Of a stretch of DNA of 64,000 nt, positions 36,283-46,323 are shown piece after piece (position 1 is the first letter of the stretch; each line of letters opens with the position of its first letter). Origin of the DNA: UBA7445 sp042096455 (GTDB lineage Bacteria > Verrucomicrobiota > Verrucomicrobiia > Opitutales > Coraliomargaritaceae); assembly GCA_042096455.1 (NCBI GenBank), contig JBELLU010000002.1, positions 18,960-82,959 on the forward strand, read 5' to 3'. The translations under genes and the position numbers were made by a program. The notes beneath the pieces are model-generated. The model did not search any database and was not told where the DNA came from. It was given only the letters and a program-made list of their open reading frames with translations.

Positions 36283-39200
36283 TTATTGATCCTTTTCTAC
36301 ATTAAAACGGTATTTGCCGGCGCCTACTGAATAAACCAATCGATCTCCTTCTGTTCGTAGAAAACGAACCGTCTGCGTTGAAGCCGCCTGCTCTCCGTTG
36401 ATGCGGACGGTTTCAATTTTGCTTGCGGGCAGATAGACCGTGCCCCTGCTGTTTGGCGGAACCACGATCGACCAGTCCAAACTGCCCCCGGCAAAATTCC
36501 AGTCACTCAGCACTTCGCCATAGGGAGACTGGTACTTAGCCTGAGCAAAGGTGAGATCCCCCAGCAAGTGTGGCTTGAAGATTATGTGTTTAAAACCGGG
36601 GTTTGTAGGATCCGGGCGCAGGCCTGCCAGGCACTCGAAGAGCCATGCATTTATATTGCCCCCGAGAAAGAGCAGACCCTGACTGTTCATGCCGGGTCCC
36701 GCAGTGTCGGAATTCCACTTTTCCCAGATGCTCGTCGCCCCCCTGGAAATCATGTAGCCCCAACTTGGGAAAGCCTCCTTTTGCAACATCTCAAGCGCCA
36801 CATCATTGCGATCGATTTCATCGAGTGCTTGAAAAATCCACTGCATTCCAACCATGCCCGAAGATGGGTGGCCACCAGATTTCACCTGTATGCTGTTGAT
36901 GAAGTTCTCGATCACCTTCTGACGTGAAGCGGGAGGCACCAGGTCAAACATGAGCACCAGTGCGTAAGTGGTCTGGGCTCCCTTGGCGTAGACTCCGGTC
37001 ACGGGATTGAAGAACTTCTGGTTAAAAGCCAGCTTCGTCTTTTCCCCGAGCTTTTGGTAGTGCGCCGCATCTCCTAATCGACCCAGCTTCAATGCCGTTT
37101 TTTCCATTAAACCACAGTGATGAAAGAAATAAGCCGTCTCGATCAAAGCTATCGGCGTCGTCTTTCCTTTTCCGATATTCACGCTAACTTCCTGCCAATC
37201 GCCCCAGTCGCCCTTGTGAAAAATACCGGCTTGGTCCAGTCGCCTGGATTCCAAGAAGCGCATCCACTTGTGCGCGGCGTCATAATTCTCATCGATCACA
37301 CGGCGGTCGCCATACTGTGTTCGCAGGATCTCCGGTATGAGCGTAATGCCGCTGGGCCAGATGTGCCCGTAGGGATAAAAATACCAGTAAGTCGGTGAGA
37401 CCGCCGGCAAGATGCCGTTGGCTAGTTGATCGACTCGCATATCCTCCATCCATTTGCGGAAGAATGGGAAGACCTTCCAGCTGTAACTGTAGCTCAAGAC
37501 GTTCTGATTCTGGTCACCGGTCCACCCTTGTCGCTCATCCCGGTCAGGATCCATCGGAACACTGCGTAAATACATGCGCTGGGTCCATCGACAGTTGCTG
37601 TGGATCTGATTGAGCAGCGGATCGGAACAGGTGAAATCGCCGGACTCCGGGAGATCCATGCTCAATACCTGTCCCACAAAATTATCCACCGTCGGGACTC
37701 CAGGCCAGCCTTGTACCCACACCCGCCGAAAACCTTGTCCCTTGAAGCGCGGTGCCCAAACCTCTTCACCTTTTCCTTTTAATACATATACATCCTTACA
37801 AAGCGCTTCGCGATTATCCCGCACCCGAAGGCTACCGTCTTCATTCAACGAATACGCGCTGGTCATACTGACTTCTGTCCCGGCAGCGCCCTTTACCCGG
37901 AGCCGTACGTTGCCGTAGAAAGACTGCCCCATGTCTACGATATACCCGTCTCTATGCGGGACGACTGAAACGGGCTTTACTTCCTCCACCACACGCATCG
38001 GCTCGATCATCTGCGCCTGCATTCTCCCACCGGGAGCAGGCATTAAATCCGCGGCTTGCCAGCCGGACGCATCAAAGCCCACTGCGGACCAACCCGGCAT
38101 TTCCATGCGCGCATCGTAGTGTTCTCCATCATATTCATTATTTAGTCGGATCGGTCCCTGATCCGTAATCTGCCACGAAGCATCACTTAGCAACCGCTCT
38201 TCCGTACCATCGACATACTCTATATGCATCTGGAAAAGCAGGCGCGGAGTCCCACCATGATAATACTTCGCCGGGGTGAACCGACGCGGTGACCAGAAGC
38301 GACCATTCCCCAAAATCACACCGAGGGCGTTACGTCCTTTCCTCAAGGAAGCAGTCAGGTCATGTGTCACATAAAAGATGCGTTTATTATAAAGCGTAAG
38401 CCCCGGCTGCATGCGCTCGTCCTCAACTTCGTTGCCATTGACAAACAATTCGTAGAAACCGAGCCCGCTGACGTAGGCCGTCGCTCGCTTGATTCGCTTG
38501 GGTAGCTCGAACTCGCGCCGTACATATCGGGCGGGCAATTCACACTCCTTAATCTCCGCAGTTATATAAGCATGCCAGTCCTCTTCAGTCTCGTGTTTGC
38601 GATCCTTCGTTTTACGATCCGGATCCATCGCCGGATCCTGGTCAATAGGATGCGAGTCCAAGCCGATCCACTGTGCCTCCCAATCATCAGGATCAAGCAA
38701 GCCGATCGACCAGTGCGCGGGCTCGCTCCAGGCAGAAAATCGGTCCTGTTGATCCCAAACCATCGCCTTCCAATAACACTGCTGCCCTGACTTCAAGGGC
38801 CTGCCCTCATAAGTCACCTGCGTGGAATTACCTGATAGCACCTTTCCGCTGTCCCAAAGGTCTCCCTCGTTGCGTGCCAACACTTCAGGACTTGACGCCA
38901 CTAAGACACGATAGGCGCTTTGCGACCACCCACGCACCGCAGTCTGTGTCTGCCAACTCAGATTCGGCTTCAACAAATCTATACCCAGGGGATCGTTCAA
39001 ATGCTCGCAGAGCAAGCGGCTCACCTCAAATGCTTCGGTAGATTGCGCCTTAGTATAACTCGCTTCTAGATCCCATGTTCCAGGCTGAACTGAAAACTGC
39101 ACATAGTTCGGGCACTCTTTCAGAAACTTGATGCCAGACGGCAAACGCTTTACGGTTTTCCCTTTCCAGACGGTCTTTCCGTTCGCCTTGATGCGAACGA

Positions 39201-41925
39201 TTGACTGCCCCGCACGCTTTGGAATTCCAATGACTGCGGTGGTCGCATCCGGCGAAAGCAACTTCATCGCAAACGAATCTTCCGCACGCTTGAGCTCCAA
39301 TTGGATAGCGCCCTTCACCGAGGGTACCGTGGTCTTGATGCGCTTCAGCGGCCCCATCTGTGGAAGCACCTGATAGCGTTCATAGCCTGGTTCGACAGGA
39401 GCGACACCTGCGCCATACTGCGAAAGCAGCGTCAGGCCGCCGCCCGCCCAGCCATGGTTCATCGCGTTGCGTGAGCTGTAGTGCTCCCAAAGCGTGCTGG
39501 TTTCGCTTTCGACCATGCGCTTGAAGCGCTTCTTCGTGCGCGCGACCGCATCCTCTTCATCGCGCATGAGATACAAGGCCTCGCCTACATACTTATCCAT
39601 GTATGGGCTGCTGTGCTCTTGCACGCGAAGCACGTCGCGGATGGCCGGATACATCGCTGCATCTGCAAAACCTGCCAAGACCGCAAGCGCCTGGGCGCGA
39701 TCATCCGTCAATCCCTCGTAGTCAGGCGAACGGTATTCAGAGCCCGTCCAGAAGGTCGAGTTGAAGTTCGCCTCGACACGCTGCATCCGTGCCTCGATCG
39801 CAGGCACATCGCCTGCCTCTCCCAGCGCTTTAGCCATTAACTTCTGGCCTTTGAGCGCGAGATAATACCAGCCATTGAAGAGCACTGTCATATCCCGGTT
39901 TTCTCCCCAGTCCCCCCAGAGCCAGCCGCCGTTGCGATGCACGACCAGGCCATCCGCACCCAGTTGCCAAAGCGCCATGTAGCGCTTCACCGCGGGATAA
40001 ACCGCTCGAATGGTTTCCAGATCTCCGGTGTTCAAATAATATGTCCAGAACCCATAGTAACCTACCGAGTTGAGCATCTGCATCGGCAGTTCGCGGTTCC
40101 AATTACCGGCAGGAACCGGAGAAAATAAGGTATCGTCGCTACGCTGCCAATTCGCAAGCTCCAGAATCCCCTTTCGCGCGAGGTCATGGCTCTTTACATC
40201 CAGTGCATAAAAGGCTTCGCCCAACTCGTTGACAACGTCGCCCCACCATTGCGAACGCTCACGGTCCGGACAGTCAAAGTAGGTGTCGCGCATGTTCACG
40301 TATAGCGTCCTCAATGCTTTTTCCCGGTATTTATTCAAGAAAGCGTCATCGCATTCGAAACTGCCCGTGAAGTCAGTGTCGTATCCGGTTTCCCGGTACT
40401 TGAGCGCGTGAATTTTAAAACCTGCGGGAATCGTGTAATGCATCTCATGCCCGTTCATCCAGCCAAGGTTCTCATACTCCTGGAGACCATCGCGTGTCAC
40501 ATATTCCGCCCGGACATTAGGCGGACCACCCCCGCGATAGTTATCCATGCGGATGTCGACTACTTGCCCCGCCGGACCTTCGATTTTCAAATACGGCGTC
40601 ACCTGGGCGTTATAAGGCAACTTGGCTTTAATAACCGTCCCATCCGAGACTGCCGGCAGTTCTGCAGCGTTCACGTAGTCTTTCAAACCAAAGTCCTTCC
40701 ACAGGGGTATAGGACGCTCCACCAACTGATGCCAGGGAGCACAGGGAGGCTGCCCGAGTTCAATGGCTGCCGGCCAGGCCGCGGCGTCGTAGTCCGGTTC
40801 TTGCCAGCCAGCCATATCCTGAGCCGCATTGAAGCGGATGTTCGACTCCGCTAAACGAAAGTTCGGGTGCGGTGCGCCGGTGTTGCCATAGGCGGGGTGT
40901 ATGAGCGCTTTCCAGTCGGAATCACTCAGGAGAGCTTGCCCGTCAATTTGAGCATCAAAAACAAACCCGGCCTTGCCGCTGCTGTTGTGACTGAAGCCCT
41001 GTTTACCGAAATACCATAGGAGAATCGCAACCGTGTTGTCTCCCTCACGCAGGTAGCCTGCCAAATCGACCCGGTCAAAATAAGTGTCGTCCGGCGTGGG
41101 TCCGCGCTTGAGTTGCCCTTCGAAAACCACCATCTCGCCATTGACCCACAGCCAGTACTTGGAATCAGCCGCGATTCTCGCAATGGCCTTGCCGGGCACC
41201 TGATCCAGCCGAAACTCCCGTCGGAACGCGATCCACTGGTTCGCCCCCGGGAGGGGAGCATCTTTCAGCGACGCCTCATTGTCCCCGGAGGTTAGTTTCA
41301 GCGACTCCCCTTCATCCAGCGTGTGTTGATGCCGTGCTCCATCGACGGTGTATTCCAACTCCAGAGTCTTTTTGACTCCGTACGCAGGATCACGCCCGGC
41401 CAATTTGTTTTGTGCCGTCACACGATAGCTTCCCGACTCAATCGCTTGCTGAATACGACCCGTCACATCCACCTGCCGTTCCGGATCGCCACGCACACCA
41501 TAGCGTGCATCTGTAATCACAACTTCCGGAGCCTGAATGACTAAGCTATAGGATTCATTCACTGCCAGATTACACTGAACATGCTCTCCATCGATGCTGT
41601 ATTCCAGTTCGAGTGTTTTGACTGCACCCGGTGCCGGATCACGCCCAATCAGGCGCATGCCGGGAGTAATTTCATAGTTTCCGGTTAGTAATTGCCGCTC
41701 GATCTCAGGCCTGACATCCACCTGCCGGGACGGATTGCCGCTCACACCATACAGTGCTTTTGAGATCACGATAGCGGGTGGCTCATTCAGCCCGGGGGTG
41801 GCTTCGGCGCCAATCCAGTAGGCCGACCACGACTCCTCACTGGCAGCCGCAGCCGCGGCAGAAGGCAAGGAGCCAATGAACGTGAATAGAGCCGGTATAA
41901 GCAATAGTTTTGTGCGATTCATCAT
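36283..41925 (-). CDS. Giant exported protein: two fused GH78-like rhamnosidases with two DUF3395-like modules
   Basis: An 1880-residue protein, about twice the usual GH78 length. Residues 1-29 are a signal peptide. Residues 51-131 and 134-212 are tandem DUF3395-like modules (KALYGVSGNPSRQVDV / DARYGVRGDPERQVDV). Residues about 230-965 form a GH78-like unit with FDCPDRERSQWWGD and TSTLWEHYSS, so both catalytic Glu positions are kept. Residues about 970-1880 form a complete second GH78 with its own Fn3-like start, PMDPDRDERQGWTGD and TSIWEKWNS. The two units are divergent, so this is not a recent duplication. Its stop lies 23 bp before the next GH78 start. It probably releases rhamnose in two linkage contexts. 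Confidence 0.9.
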   Translation of the reverse strand: MMNRTKLLLIPALFTFIGSLPSAAAAAASEESWSAYWIGAEATPGLNEPPAIVISKALYGVSGNPSRQVDVRPEIERQLLTGNYEITPGMRLIGRDPAPGAVKTLELEYSIDGEHVQCNLAVNESYSLVIQAPEVVITDARYGVRGDPERQVDVTGRIQQAIESGSYRVTAQNKLAGRDPAYGVKKTLELEYTVDGARHQHTLDEGESLKLTSGDNEASLKDAPLPGANQWIAFRREFRLDQVPGKAIARIAADSKYWLWVNGEMVVFEGQLKRGPTPDDTYFDRVDLAGYLREGDNTVAILLWYFGKQGFSHNSSGKAGFVFDAQIDGQALLSDSDWKALIHPAYGNTGAPHPNFRLAESNIRFNAAQDMAGWQEPDYDAAAWPAAIELGQPPCAPWHQLVERPIPLWKDFGLKDYVNAAELPAVSDGTVIKAKLPYNAQVTPYLKIEGPAGQVVDIRMDNYRGGGPPNVRAEYVTRDGLQEYENLGWMNGHEMHYTIPAGFKIHALKYRETGYDTDFTGSFECDDAFLNKYREKALRTLYVNMRDTYFDCPDRERSQWWGDVVNELGEAFYALDVKSHDLARKGILELANWQRSDDTLFSPVPAGNWNRELPMQMLNSVGYYGFWTYYLNTGDLETIRAVYPAVKRYMALWQLGADGLVVHRNGGWLWGDWGENRDMTVLFNGWYYLALKGQKLMAKALGEAGDVPAIEARMQRVEANFNSTFWTGSEYRSPDYEGLTDDRAQALAVLAGFADAAMYPAIRDVLRVQEHSSPYMDKYVGEALYLMRDEEDAVARTKKRFKRMVESETSTLWEHYSSRNAMNHGWAGGGLTLLSQYGAGVAPVEPGYERYQVLPQMGPLKRIKTTVPSVKGAIQLELKRAEDSFAMKLLSPDATTAVIGIPKRAGQSIVRIKANGKTVWKGKTVKRLPSGIKFLKECPNYVQFSVQPGTWDLEASYTKAQSTEAFEVSRLLCEHLNDPLGIDLLKPNLSWQTQTAVRGWSQSAYRVLVASSPEVLARNEGDLWDSGKVLSGNSTQVTYEGRPLKSGQQCYWKAMVWDQQDRFSAWSEPAHWSIGLLDPDDWEAQWIGLDSHPIDQDPAMDPDRKTKDRKHETEEDWHAYITAEIKECELPARYVRREFELPKRIKRATAYVSGLGFYELFVNGNEVEDERMQPGLTLYNKRIFYVTHDLTASLRKGRNALGVILGNGRFWSPRRFTPAKYYHGGTPRLLFQMHIEYVDGTEERLLSDASWQITDQGPIRLNNEYDGEHYDARMEMPGWSAVGFDASGWQAADLMPAPGGRMQAQMIEPMRVVEEVKPVSVVPHRDGYIVDMGQSFYGNVRLRVKGAAGTEVSMTSAYSLNEDGSLRVRDNREALCKDVYVLKGKGEEVWAPRFKGQGFRRVWVQGWPGVPTVDNFVGQVLSMDLPESGDFTCSDPLLNQIHSNCRWTQRMYLRSVPMDPDRDERQGWTGDQNQNVLSYSYSWKVFPFFRKWMEDMRVDQLANGILPAVSPTYWYFYPYGHIWPSGITLIPEILRTQYGDRRVIDENYDAAHKWMRFLESRRLDQAGIFHKGDWGDWQEVSVNIGKGKTTPIALIETAYFFHHCGLMEKTALKLGRLGDAAHYQKLGEKTKLAFNQKFFNPVTGVYAKGAQTTYALVLMFDLVPPASRQKVIENFINSIQVKSGGHPSSGMVGMQWIFQALDEIDRNDVALEMLQKEAFPSWGYMISRGATSIWEKWNSDTAGPGMNSQGLLFLGGNINAWLFECLAGLRPDPTNPGFKHIIFKPHLLGDLTFAQAKYQSPYGEVLSDWNFAGGSLDWSIVVPPNSRGTVYLPASKIETVRINGEQAASTQTVRFLRTEGDRLVYSVGAGKYRFNVEKDQ

Positions 41926-42019
41926 TTTTTATATTGAAAGTGGTTTACAGTCATCCCATGGCGCCTGATTGCATGGGGCAAGCCTGAGTGTTCAAGGTGT
42001 TTGTTTGATTTTCATCGAC

Positions 42020-42050
42020 CGAGAGCTTCCCGCCAAGGCGGGTGCTCTCG
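42020..42050. other. Hairpin in the gap between the DUF5703 gene and the double-GH78 gene
   Basis: CGAGAGC (42020-42026) with CCCGCC (42029-42034) faces GGCGGG (42037-42042) with GCTCTCG (42044-42050). This gives a 13-pair stem with a small internal loop and a two-base loop. No T-tract follows on either strand. In the 254-bp gap it may act as an mRNA processing or stability element, or a REP-like unit. Confidence 0.6.
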
Positions 42051-42179
42051 CAAGCACCTAACTCACCTTAGCTGCTCTCTTGCAGTTCAGAGTTGAATCC
42101 GCCCTTTATTAAGTTCTAGAATAAGCTAAGATCTGTGTTTTATTTATGCTGGAATTAGCGTTTCATGAAATGATTAATC

Positions 42180-44477
42180 TTATTGCGGACTAAGAATCAC
42201 GAGGTCCTTCTGGCGCGAGATTGGATTTACCTTCAAGTCGAGGATTTCACCATTCACCACTCGACCTTCGATCGTGGTTTGATACGGCGCGTGCAGTTTG
42301 AAATCCGCATTCCAGTCTTTCGGCCAAGCAGGCATCAGGTAAATCTTTTTGCCGTCCGTCTGCAACAACATCGACTGAAAGGCTTTCATCAGCACACCGC
42401 CGTGATCCTGGTCCGGAATCCAATCAAAGTTTGGGCCCCAGAAAGCAGGAAAGCGCGAACCCTTGTCAGAGTTCCGGGCACGACCGACCAAGTTCAACCG
42501 GGCTTCATGCGCAAGCCCAAGGTACGCCATGAATATCTCATCCTGACGCCAACCGTAGTTCCCGCGAGGCTGACGATGGTGCAAGGTCCGGCGGCCCATT
42601 TCCGCATTATTTTTCTCAAAGGAGCACATGCGGAACGGAAAGACGCAATACAACTCCGGGTTTTCCGCGTTTTTGCGCAACTCGAATTTCTCCGCAGGCG
42701 CAAAGATGGTTTCACCTTGAAACTCGCGAGTTGGCAGCGGCGGAATTTTTGCTTTCACCTCTGCCCAGAACTTCCGCAGTTCAGCACTTGTCACACTATC
42801 CGGCAAGCCGAGCAAGCGCTCTGTCACCGCGTGCATGCCTGCCACCGGATCCATCGGGTTGGTGCATTCCCACCAGGTCTCCAATGCTTGAGCTGGGTGC
42901 ATCACTAGTTCTCCATCCTCATTAGTGTCATAAAACTCGACAAAAAATGTGAGCACCTCCGTCGCAAAAGGAATAATAGTTTCCTTCAGAAAGACCGCAT
43001 CCTGCGTATGCTCATAACGATCCAACATCATAAAGCTGATCTCCAGACCCGAAACCCATTCCCACTTGTGGTAACGGTTGTCCTGCAACTTATCTTCGCG
43101 CTCTTCAAATGGTGTTTCACCATAGGTCTCTGCAAACATCTCTCCCCAGAAGTAGATGCACTCGGGCACATAGATGCCACCGTTCCCGGTATGCCTCCGG
43201 GTACGGTATTTGTGATACTCAAACAGATCCCGGCAGTACATTTTATAGAGAGGGTCCGTCATCTCCACATCCCCCGAAGTCAGCATGCTGATATAGGGCA
43301 GACGGGTATTCTGCCACCAGTAACCCGGTCCCCAGCGGCGGTAATCCGGCCCCCGGCTCTTTCCATCTTCAAAACCTTCCACCGTAAAAATCGATCCGTT
43401 GAATTTAATCGGATACGGGCCTCTCCCGCCACAAGCGTTTATGTAACGCTGAAGCGCGTAGGCGCGACTGACGACATAAGCATCGTCTTTCCCCTTGTCT
43501 GAGTCTTGCACATGAATCCAACTGCGCTGCCAAAATTCTTGCCACCATGCCTGATGTGCGGCACGGCGTTCCTCGATTGGCACCGCCCTGATATCGGCAA
43601 TCACCTGCTCCAACGCAGTCAACCACTGCGTTTCTGTCGCGGGATGTTCGACATGCACGTAGATGTCAAAACGGTGACTTTTTGATTCCGGTGACTGCAA
43701 ACAAGTGTCGTCTATCCGTTTGGCATTTTCAGCCTGGATCACTGCACCGAAGGTCCGATGCAGGAGGGGATCCAGCCGTTCAAATCCATCCACGCCCTGG
43801 ATCTTCGCATGCATCGCCGGGCCTACTGATTTGATATTGCGATGATACCAGCCAACTCGATCTTCTTGGTTTTGCAGCACGACATCCGGTTCCATCACGG
43901 TTGGTCCCAGCCTCCCCCACTCCTGTCCAGGTCTAGGCCGGAACAAATGCACATCGCTGCATTCCCAGCTACTGGGTATCGAATGCTGCTCAGTTCTCCA
44001 CAACTCGATTGAAGCGGTTGCGGTGCTAACTACCGGTCCATCAATTTCCGCATGGATAACCGGGTGGTTCGCATCCACCCAGAGTTTAATGTGGGTTTCA
44101 CCGCAACGAGCGTTCAAAGCACCTTCTTCTAAACTCAAGGTCTGTAGGAAGTCTGACGTAGCCGGCGCCGGGTCTAAAGTAATACGCACTCGACCAAGCT
44201 TCAATAGGCGCCCGTTATCACCCCATGAATCCGTTCGCGATATGTAGAAAACGAGATCCCCGTTTGCTTCGATCCAGGCATTCAGACCGGTAGAACCGTT
44301 CCCCAAAGGCATCGATCCATGTTGGTCTTTGCTAGGGGTATTCCAGACAACATTGTAGCGTACTGGCGAAGCTGCTAAACGAGCGCCATTTGAGTACACA
44401 TTCGAATGTTCAGCCACGAGCGATACGCCCAAAATAATGCCAGACACAAAAATGGTAATTATTCGTATTACTCTCAA
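42180..44477 (-). CDS. Exported DUF5703 / GH95-like protein
   Basis: A 765-residue protein with a signal peptide (residues 1-22). The N-terminal block YNVVWNTPSKDQHGSMPLGN and GDLVFYISRTDSWGDNGRLL match the DUF5703 domain, found in front of an (alpha/alpha)6 barrel related to GH95 alpha-L-fucosidases. The barrel shows YWWQNTRLPY, CIYFWGEMF, ETWWECTNPMDPVAG and a C-terminal beta domain with IYLMPAWPKDW. The reaction is not established for this type. In a rhamnosidase/sulfatase cluster a 6-deoxyhexosidase is a reasonable guess. It follows the sulfatase at 44530 by 52 bp and precedes the double-GH78 gene. Confidence 0.82.
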   Translation of the reverse strand: MRVIRIITIFVSGIILGVSLVAEHSNVYSNGARLAASPVRYNVVWNTPSKDQHGSMPLGNGSTGLNAWIEANGDLVFYISRTDSWGDNGRLLKLGRVRITLDPAPATSDFLQTLSLEEGALNARCGETHIKLWVDANHPVIHAEIDGPVVSTATASIELWRTEQHSIPSSWECSDVHLFRPRPGQEWGRLGPTVMEPDVVLQNQEDRVGWYHRNIKSVGPAMHAKIQGVDGFERLDPLLHRTFGAVIQAENAKRIDDTCLQSPESKSHRFDIYVHVEHPATETQWLTALEQVIADIRAVPIEERRAAHQAWWQEFWQRSWIHVQDSDKGKDDAYVVSRAYALQRYINACGGRGPYPIKFNGSIFTVEGFEDGKSRGPDYRRWGPGYWWQNTRLPYISMLTSGDVEMTDPLYKMYCRDLFEYHKYRTRRHTGNGGIYVPECIYFWGEMFAETYGETPFEEREDKLQDNRYHKWEWVSGLEISFMMLDRYEHTQDAVFLKETIIPFATEVLTFFVEFYDTNEDGELVMHPAQALETWWECTNPMDPVAGMHAVTERLLGLPDSVTSAELRKFWAEVKAKIPPLPTREFQGETIFAPAEKFELRKNAENPELYCVFPFRMCSFEKNNAEMGRRTLHHRQPRGNYGWRQDEIFMAYLGLAHEARLNLVGRARNSDKGSRFPAFWGPNFDWIPDQDHGGVLMKAFQSMLLQTDGKKIYLMPAWPKDWNADFKLHAPYQTTIEGRVVNGEILDLKVNPISRQKDLVILSPQ

Positions 44478-44529
44478 TCTATACTATTCCCGTCGGGTTG
44501 AGTTCGCATTATTTGATTACTTAGCGTAG

Positions 44530-46125
44530 CTAATTCTTGGATTGCGCGTATTTTTCTTTGTAGGGTATTGGATCGGCCATTTGGTCACTCCACGCGGCTT
44601 GCAAGGCTTTGAGCTGCTCGACGACCTCCGGATGCTTGGTAGATAGATTGACGGTCTCTCCAATATCATCCTCAAGGTTAAACAATTGCAGGCCTCCAGG
44701 ATAGGTCACGGGCTCCGGGACGGAATGGCAGAACCCCTTTTCATCGATCCTGAAGTTCACATGCTTCCATTCATTGTTATTCGATAGCTTCCACTTCCCT
44801 TTGCGAATCGCCCACTTCTCCCGATTCATAGCCCATGCAAGCCATTCGTGCTGTGTCTTCTTTTCACCACGTAAAACAGGCAGCAGGCTTTTTCCGTCGT
44901 GGTTTTCCTGCGGTGGTTCACCTATCAGATCAAGGATGGTTGGAAAAATATCCATCGCGGAGACCAGAGCCTCCGTATCAAATCGTCCCTCTGGCAGCGT
45001 TCCGGGCATGCTCACCATAAAGGGAATGCGAATGCCTCCCTCACCATACATGTATTTAAATCCGCGAAGCGGTGCGTTATTCGCATAGGTATTGATGGTG
45101 CCACCATTATCCGAGACAAAAAAGATGACGGTGTTTTCACGTAGACCGGATGCTTCGAGTGCATCCAAAACTTGAGAAATACTATCATCCAATGCCAACA
45201 AGTGAGACAGATAGCAGCGACGTCCGTTTGGATCAACTTCACCCATATGATTCCAGCGTCGGTGAAAGTCTAGAGCGGCGCATTCATTGGGCTCCCAGTA
45301 GGGGTATTCCCATTTTGCTGCGTTTCGATCCCAGGGAACGTAAGGCGCTCCAACCTTTTTCGCCCATTTTTTATCAACAACACTAGTTGGGACGTGCACC
45401 GCGAGATGTGAAAGGTGCAAATAAAAAGGACGCGTTCCGCCTTCCTGGCGTTGAATGAATTCAATCGCTTCTTCAGTGAAGATGTCGGTAATCAAACGAT
45501 TTTCGTAGGACACCTCCTCCTGTTTGCCGGAACCGCGCCCCACTGCTCTGGTCAGAGGACCTACACGATGGTGTCCCGAGGCTCCTCTTGCACGCGACCT
45601 ATAGGCCTCTAAATCTTTTTGGCTCAATCGAAGGTAGTCGGTCATCCCCCCCTGAAAGCCGAGGAATTCTTCAAACCCATGCAAGGTTGCGGGATAGGTC
45701 TTTGGCCCGCTATTCATATGGGTTTTACCAACTTTCGATGTGGCATATCCCAAGTCGTTGAGCTTCTCCGGGATTGTCAACTCACGGGGATCGAGCCCGC
45801 CTTCTCCATAGCTGTAATTCCCCCAACGCTGCTGATAGCGACCGGTAATCAATCCCGTGCGGGAAGGACTGCAAATCGCCGAAGTTGCATAACCATTGGC
45901 GAAGTAGGTTCCCGTTTTGGCAAGGCGATCAAAACCGGGAGTGCCAAAGTGTTTCACATCATCCGGTGCCTGCGGCAGGAAGGACATGTCCGCATAACCG
46001 AGGTCGTCCGCCACAATGACCACTACATTGGGTCGGGAGGTTGCCGTTGCATGAGTCACGCCAACCAATAGCAGCGCGAATTGAAGAGGGATGAGGGCCA
46101 AGAGTCGTTTGCTGCACTTAATCAT
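44530..46125 (-). CDS. Exported type-I sulfatase
   Basis: A 531-residue sulfatase started at the ATG at 46125, which gives a proper signal peptide (MIKCSKRLLALIPLQFALLL...). An ATG at 46170 would add 15 residues ahead of it. C85-S-P-S-R89 is the formylglycine motif, followed by TGLITGRYQQRWG. VGKTHMNSG replaces the usual GKWH block. FFVSDNGGTINTY and YGEGGIRIPFMVSMPG are the later motifs. It heads the minus-strand run with the DUF5703 protein, the double GH78, the GH78, a second sulfatase and the GH106. Substrate not assignable. Confidence 0.94.
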   Translation of the reverse strand: MIKCSKRLLALIPLQFALLLVGVTHATATSRPNVVVIVADDLGYADMSFLPQAPDDVKHFGTPGFDRLAKTGTYFANGYATSAICSPSRTGLITGRYQQRWGNYSYGEGGLDPRELTIPEKLNDLGYATSKVGKTHMNSGPKTYPATLHGFEEFLGFQGGMTDYLRLSQKDLEAYRSRARGASGHHRVGPLTRAVGRGSGKQEEVSYENRLITDIFTEEAIEFIQRQEGGTRPFYLHLSHLAVHVPTSVVDKKWAKKVGAPYVPWDRNAAKWEYPYWEPNECAALDFHRRWNHMGEVDPNGRRCYLSHLLALDDSISQVLDALEASGLRENTVIFFVSDNGGTINTYANNAPLRGFKYMYGEGGIRIPFMVSMPGTLPEGRFDTEALVSAMDIFPTILDLIGEPPQENHDGKSLLPVLRGEKKTQHEWLAWAMNREKWAIRKGKWKLSNNNEWKHVNFRIDEKGFCHSVPEPVTYPGGLQLFNLEDDIGETVNLSTKHPEVVEQLKALQAAWSDQMADPIPYKEKYAQSKN

Positions 46126-46323
46126 ATTTAATTTAGATTCTATCAAGGTGTTGGCATAGTATAAGGACATAAACTATATAGAAAAATCCACATAATATTT
46201 ACACCTGTCACGCTGGTTGAAAACCATTACGCATGGGGTGTAAACAAAACCCCTCCCCGAAAATACGAGTCGGACGAAATTGAACGCAGTTAACATGCCA
46301 CTAACTGCGCTTGGAACTTGCCG

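Noticed and set aside
42183..42908. 241-residue open frame on the plus strand
   Set aside because: Antisense shadow of the DUF5703 gene, with Arg/His/Pro-rich low-complexity translation.
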